Shown piece by piece: positions 61,020 to 64,000 of a stretch of DNA of 64,000 nt (within the stretch, counting starts at the first letter, position 1; every line of letters begins with the position of its first letter). This DNA is from Streptomyces sp. Je 1-332 (GTDB lineage: Bacteria; Actinomycetota; Actinomycetes; Streptomycetales; Streptomycetaceae), in NCBI RefSeq assembly GCF_040730185.1, contig NZ_CP160402.1, positions 4,278,001 to 4,342,000 of the forward strand, in the 5' to 3' direction. Made by a program: the position numbers and the translations under genes. The notes under the pieces were generated by a model. It made no database searches. It saw only the letters and a list, made by a program, of their open reading frames with translations, and was not told the DNA's origin.

Positions 61020-62183
61020 TCACACCGAGGGGCCCTTGAGGCCACTTCCGCACAGGGGCGCGACGGCCTGGGGGGCGGCGTCGTGCTGAGCGGTCGTGAG
61101 CGGAAGCAGGCCGGCACGGATCGCTGCCCAGCACACGGCGGATGTCGGTTCCACGTACAAGCCCGTGCTGGCCAGTGCCGCATGGGCGGCACGGATCTGG
61201 TTCTCCTTCACCGTGACGATGGTGCCGTTGGTGTGGCGGATGGCTGCGAGGATCTGCGCTGCGCGGGCAGGGCGAGCGATCGCGATGCCTTCGGCGATTG
61301 TGGCCGACGGGGTGATGTCAGCTGAATCATCGAGGTTCTCGCAGATGGCAGAGGCCAGAGGGGCGCATCCTTCAGCCTGCACGGCAACAATCCGAGGCAT
61401 CCGAGCGATCAAGCCCTGAGCGAGCAGCTCGCGGCAGCCGAGGTATGCGCCGAGCACGAGGGTGCCGTTGCCGACCGGGAGGACCAGGACAGCCGGAAGT
61501 GAACCACCCAGTTGCTCCCACAACTCCAGGACGTAGGTCTTGGTGCCGTGGACGAAGAACGGGTTGTACACGTGACTTGCGTAGAAGGCGCCGGGCACAT
61601 CCGCAGCCTGCGCGGCTGCGGCGGCGGTGTCCTCACGAGAGCCCGGCACGCGGCGGACGATAGCGCCGTAGGCGTGGAGTTGGGCGAGCTTGCCCGTTGA
61701 TGTGGCGGCCGGTACATAGATCTCGCACGGAATCCGGGCGCGAGCAGCGTAGGCGGCGATCGCGGCGCCGGCATTCCCGCTACTGTCGGCAACGATGCGG
61801 CCTGCGTCGAGCTGCTGTGCCAGGGCCGTCACCACCACGGCCCCGCGGTCCTTGAACGACCCTGACGGCATGAGGTAGTCGGCTTTGAGCAGCACGCCTG
61901 GAGCGTCTTGCGCCGCCACCAGCGGGGTCATCCCCTCGCCCATCGTCAGTTCGGCCGGCAGGGGCACGGGCAACGCCTCCGCGTACCGCCAGAGCGTGGA
62001 GGCGCGTCGGGTGAGGGCGGTGGGGTCGGGCATCACCGCCGCGAACCCGGCCACATCCAGGACGCCCTGGCATCTCACACAACGCCATGCGAAGTCCGCC
62101 AGTGCGTGTTCGTGGCTGCACCGTGTGCACTGCAACGTCACGTTGCCCAACGGGGCATCAGAGGAGCACTGAGTCAATTTCAT
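61020..62183 (-). CDS. Threonine-synthase-like PLP enzyme
   Basis: A 387-residue fold type II enzyme. An N-terminal zinc ribbon (CTRCSHEHAL, then CVRCQG) precedes PSGSFKDRGAVV with the Schiff-base Lys, ADSSGNAGAAIAAYAA as the phosphate-binding Ser/Gly/Asn loop and VLPVGNGTLVLGAYLG in the second domain. This matches threonine synthase and related enzymes that eliminate phosphate or an amino group from hydroxy- or diamino-acids. Housekeeping thrC is expected elsewhere, and the partnership with RidA points to an amino-acid breakdown or ammonia-lyase role. ATG 62183 is chosen by family length. A YheO-type regulator gene is divergent. Confidence 0.85.
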   Translation of the reverse strand: MKLTQCSSDAPLGNVTLQCTRCSHEHALADFAWRCVRCQGVLDVAGFAAVMPDPTALTRRASTLWRYAEALPVPLPAELTMGEGMTPLVAAQDAPGVLLKADYLMPSGSFKDRGAVVVTALAQQLDAGRIVADSSGNAGAAIAAYAARARIPCEIYVPAATSTGKLAQLHAYGAIVRRVPGSREDTAAAAAQAADVPGAFYASHVYNPFFVHGTKTYVLELWEQLGGSLPAVLVLPVGNGTLVLGAYLGCRELLAQGLIARMPRIVAVQAEGCAPLASAICENLDDSADITPSATIAEGIAIARPARAAQILAAIRHTNGTIVTVKENQIRAAHAALASTGLYVEPTSAVCWAAIRAGLLPLTTAQHDAAPQAVAPLCGSGLKGPSV

Positions 62184-62347
62184 CGTCTCTGTCTGCAAAG
62201 GGCCGGTGGATTTACGCAGTCGTGGGCGGCTGCACCCACGACTGTGACCGTTGCGCGTCTGCGGATCGCTTCGGGTGTTGCCGTCAGCGGAACTGATCTT
62301 GGTTCGGCACGCAAAGGGTGGACGCCCTCCCGGACGAAAGTCAAGAC

Positions 62348-62378
62348 TTGTTGTCTGGATCTTCAGACACATAGTCTG
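62348..62378 (+). promoter_or_regulatory. Promoter and repeat operator between the YheO regulator and the PLP enzyme operon
   Basis: TTGTTG (62348-62353) and TAGTCT (62372-62377) are 18 bases apart. GTCTG (62353-62357), CAGAC (62364-62368) and GTCTG (62374-62378) give two overlapping inverted repeats that cover the spacer and the -10, in the expected place for autoregulation. Confidence 0.55.
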
Positions 62379-62418
62379 ACCGCTGTCCGTAAGAAGTCGA
62401 GATGGAGGTGGTCGCGCA

Positions 62419-63102
62419 ATGGCTCACACCAAGCCCGCGCCCGGCGAGGAAGGCTTCGCCGACCGGATGCTCGAGGCGATGAAGCCGGTCATCGACGGCC
62501 TCGTCGCCACCTTCGGGTCGAACTGCGAGATCGTGCTGCACGATTACCGACGCCCGGAAGCCAGCGTCGTCGCCATCGCCGGTTCCGTCACCTCCCGCCA
62601 CGTCGGGGGCGCGATGAGCGAGATCGGACTTGACCTGCTCGCGCAGGGAGACGACGCCGAGTACAAGCTCAACTACGTCACCCGCACCTCCGACGGACGC
62701 ACCATCAAGTCCTCCACCATGCTGCTGCGAGACGGCGCCCGCGTCGTCGGCGCCTTGTGCGTGAACCTCGACATCACCGAACTGCGGATGGCAGTCGCGG
62801 CCATGACCGACCTGATCGGGCAGAACGACCCCGCACCGCCGACCACCCTCTTCTCCAACGACATCAGCGACGTGATCACGACTGTGCTTGCCCAGGAAGA
62901 AGAGCGGCAGGGACGCCCCCTCGCCTACAACACTCGCCAGAGCCGTCAACAAGTCGTCCGGGCACTGGACAAGCGTGGAGTCTTCCGCTTTCCACAGGCC
63001 GCGAACCTGATCGCCGAACGCCTCGGCGTCTCGCGCGCAACTGTGTACGCGGACCGCACCGCCGTGAAACAGGAAACTGCCCCGCCTCAGGTAGAGGGCT
63101 GA
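62419..63102 (+). CDS. YheO/DauR-type transcriptional regulator (PAS plus helix-turn-helix)
   Basis: A 227-residue regulator. Residues about 18-130 are a YheO-type PAS domain (ATFGSNCEIVLHDYRRPEASVVAIAG, RTSDGRTIKSSTMLLRDG, GALCVNLDITELR). The C-terminal helix-turn-helix includes VVRALDKRGVFRFPQAANLIAERLGVSRATVYADR. The best-known member, DauR of Pseudomonas, represses D-arginine breakdown genes and senses 2-ketoarginine. Here the divergent genes are a threonine-synthase-like enzyme and RidA, so amino-acid breakdown control is likely. ATG 62419 has GGAGGTGG upstream. Confidence 0.88.
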   Translation: MAHTKPAPGEEGFADRMLEAMKPVIDGLVATFGSNCEIVLHDYRRPEASVVAIAGSVTSRHVGGAMSEIGLDLLAQGDDAEYKLNYVTRTSDGRTIKSSTMLLRDGARVVGALCVNLDITELRMAVAAMTDLIGQNDPAPPTTLFSNDISDVITTVLAQEEERQGRPLAYNTRQSRQQVVRALDKRGVFRFPQAANLIAERLGVSRATVYADRTAVKQETAPPQVEG

Positions 63103-63270
63103 ACACCGCCACCAAACCAGGGATGCCGAGGCGACACCTCAACCTTGGACGCCCTCTTCAGATGTGCCGCGCAGCCTTGCATTTGTCTGCCCGGCCAACA
63201 GCCTCCGCGCGGACTCCCTGACGCAGCGGACAGCTCCATTCACCCCAGGGAAGAAAACAGAGGACCAAAC

Positions 63271-63390
63271 ATGCCGAACATGAAGCCTGAGACCGACGAC
63301 CTGCTGCTGTCTGTGGAACCGGTCGCCGCACCGCAGGACCGCGCCGAAGCCGAAGCCCACGACATCGCGTGGCTCCTCGACCTCGCCTGA
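63271..63390 (+). CDS. Short peptide, candidate ribosomal natural-product precursor
   Basis: A 39-residue acidic peptide, starting MPNMKPETDDLLLSVEPVA and ending EAEAHDIAWLLDLA. AGAGGA lies 6 bases before ATG 63271, and codon use is normal. It has no Cys, Ser or Thr in its last part, so lanthionines or thiazoles are unlikely; the end is rich in Asp, Glu, His, Trp and Leu. It lies 19 bases before a JmjC/cupin oxygenase gene in the same direction. A leader-plus-core layout is plausible (leader with LLLSVEPV, core from about residue 25), but this is inference. A short non-peptide role is also possible. Confidence 0.55.
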   Translation: MPNMKPETDDLLLSVEPVAAPQDRAEAEAHDIAWLLDLA

Positions 63391-63409
63391 CGAGGACGCA
63401 CGCCCCACG

Positions 63410-64000
63410 ATGACTGCCTTCGCAGATCTCATCGCCCCACACGGCGCGGACAACTTCCTTCGCACCGTGTGGGGTCGTGAGATGAAACTGTTCCGCGGCG
63501 CCACCAGCCGCTTCGCCCACCTGCTCCCTTGGCCGACACTCAACGGCATCCTGCACCGGCACCGACTTGAGGCCCCCCGCCTTCGCATAGCGCAGGCCGG
63601 ACAGCTGGTCCCACCAGACAGCTACGGAACGCCCCCAGGCTCGGGCGATCCGTACTTCCGGATCGACCCGCACAAGTTGAACCAACGCCTCGCAGACGGC
63701 GCCACCCTGGTCCTGGACGGCATCGACGAACTGCACGCACCCATCGAGCAGTTGGCCGCCGACATCGAGCACGTCGTACGAGAACGCGTCCAGGTCAACT
63801 GCTACGCCAGTTTCGGCCCGCAACCAGCCTTCGACACCCACTGGGACGACCACGAGGTACTCGTCCTCCAGGTCCACGGGCGAAAGCGCTGGCGGGTATT
63901 CGCTCCGACCCGGCCGCACCCGACCCGGCGTGACACACAGCCTCCCCAGCAGCCCGTCGACGAACCCGTTGCCGACCTCATCCTCACCCCCGGCGATGTC
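63410..64000 (+). CDS. JmjC/cupin-like oxygenase (N-terminal part, cut by window end)
   Basis: Reads MTAFADLIAPHGADNFLRTV and continues 197 codons to the window edge with no stop. HKLNQRLADGATLVLDGIDEL and NCYASFGPQPAFDTHWDDHEV are the family core: the His-x-Asp of HWD is the first part of the iron-binding facial triad, followed by LVLQVHGRKRWRVFAP, the usual strand after it. This is the Cupin_4/JmjC group of 2-oxoglutarate-dependent hydroxylases, which includes ribosomal-protein hydroxylases and peptide-modifying enzymes. The final His lies outside the window. GAGGA lies 13 bases before the ATG. It is the likely modifier of the short peptide upstream. Confidence 0.8.
   Translation, partial: MTAFADLIAPHGADNFLRTVWGREMKLFRGATSRFAHLLPWPTLNGILHRHRLEAPRLRIAQAGQLVPPDSYGTPPGSGDPYFRIDPHKLNQRLADGATLVLDGIDELHAPIEQLAADIEHVVRERVQVNCYASFGPQPAFDTHWDDHEVLVLQVHGRKRWRVFAPTRPHPTRRDTQPPQQPVDEPVADLILTPGDV

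Overview
The window is a high-GC actinobacterial chromosome segment, almost certainly Streptomyces. Third codon positions are nearly all G or C, GTG and TTG starts are frequent, and antisense frames stay open for long stretches. Gene order (spermidine-synthase-like, pyrE, fba, DUF3151, kynurenine genes, purA, ybaB-recR, ask-asd, ECF sigma factor) is what I recall from the S. coelicolor core chromosome. About 60 protein genes are supported. No intact rRNA, tRNA, CRISPR array or insertion sequence was seen.

Bases 1-10550 hold conserved housekeeping genes: a partial aminotransferase, DUF2617 and a membrane spermidine-synthase-like protein, an SRPBCC protein, an aldose epimerase, pyrE, fba, DUF3151, and a three-gene tryptophan-to-anthranilate module (dioxygenase, kynureninase, formamidase-like hydrolase). 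Bases 10560-17070 hold a P450, a NarL-type two-component pair and an ABC exporter facing its own MarR-type regulator across a perfect 16-bp palindrome. Bases 17114-28940 carry a lipid-kinase-like gene, purA, a membrane PstS-like protein, a Ser/Thr kinase, a MarR/DJ-1 operon, a DUF4956/VTC pair and an OmpR-type two-component pair whose regulator has a long disordered tail.

Bases 29129-43027 hold a class III aminotransferase, a GntR/glycosyltransferase pair, a SLATT-like protein, ybaB-recR-DUF5063, the aspartokinase/semialdehyde dehydrogenase operon (with a visible internal start for the aspartokinase beta subunit) and an ECF sigma factor with a probable membrane anti-sigma partner. Bases 43110-50334 hold SURF1, an S9 peptidase, small proteins and a divergent DoxX/amidohydrolase pair sharing two copies of one operator.

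From about 50400 rightwards the content becomes accessory: FkbM methyltransferase, glycosyltransferase, GntR, and a 1403-residue STAND NTPase with 14 WD40 repeats and a collagen-like insert. At 59380-59412 there is a fragment resembling the 3' half of a tRNA, overlapped by a short open frame, followed by an AT-richer DUF4145 gene; this looks like an old integration junction. Beyond it lie a RidA / threonine-synthase-like operon with a divergent YheO-type regulator, and, cut by the window end, a 39-residue peptide gene directly upstream of a JmjC/cupin oxygenase. That last pair is the best candidate for an undescribed system (a possible peptide natural product).

A recurrent regulatory theme is a -10-like hexamer (TANNNT or a one-base variant) ending 6-8 bases before a start codon with no ribosome-binding site. 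At least 17 genes in the window look leaderless in this way, and the pattern was used to choose several starts.
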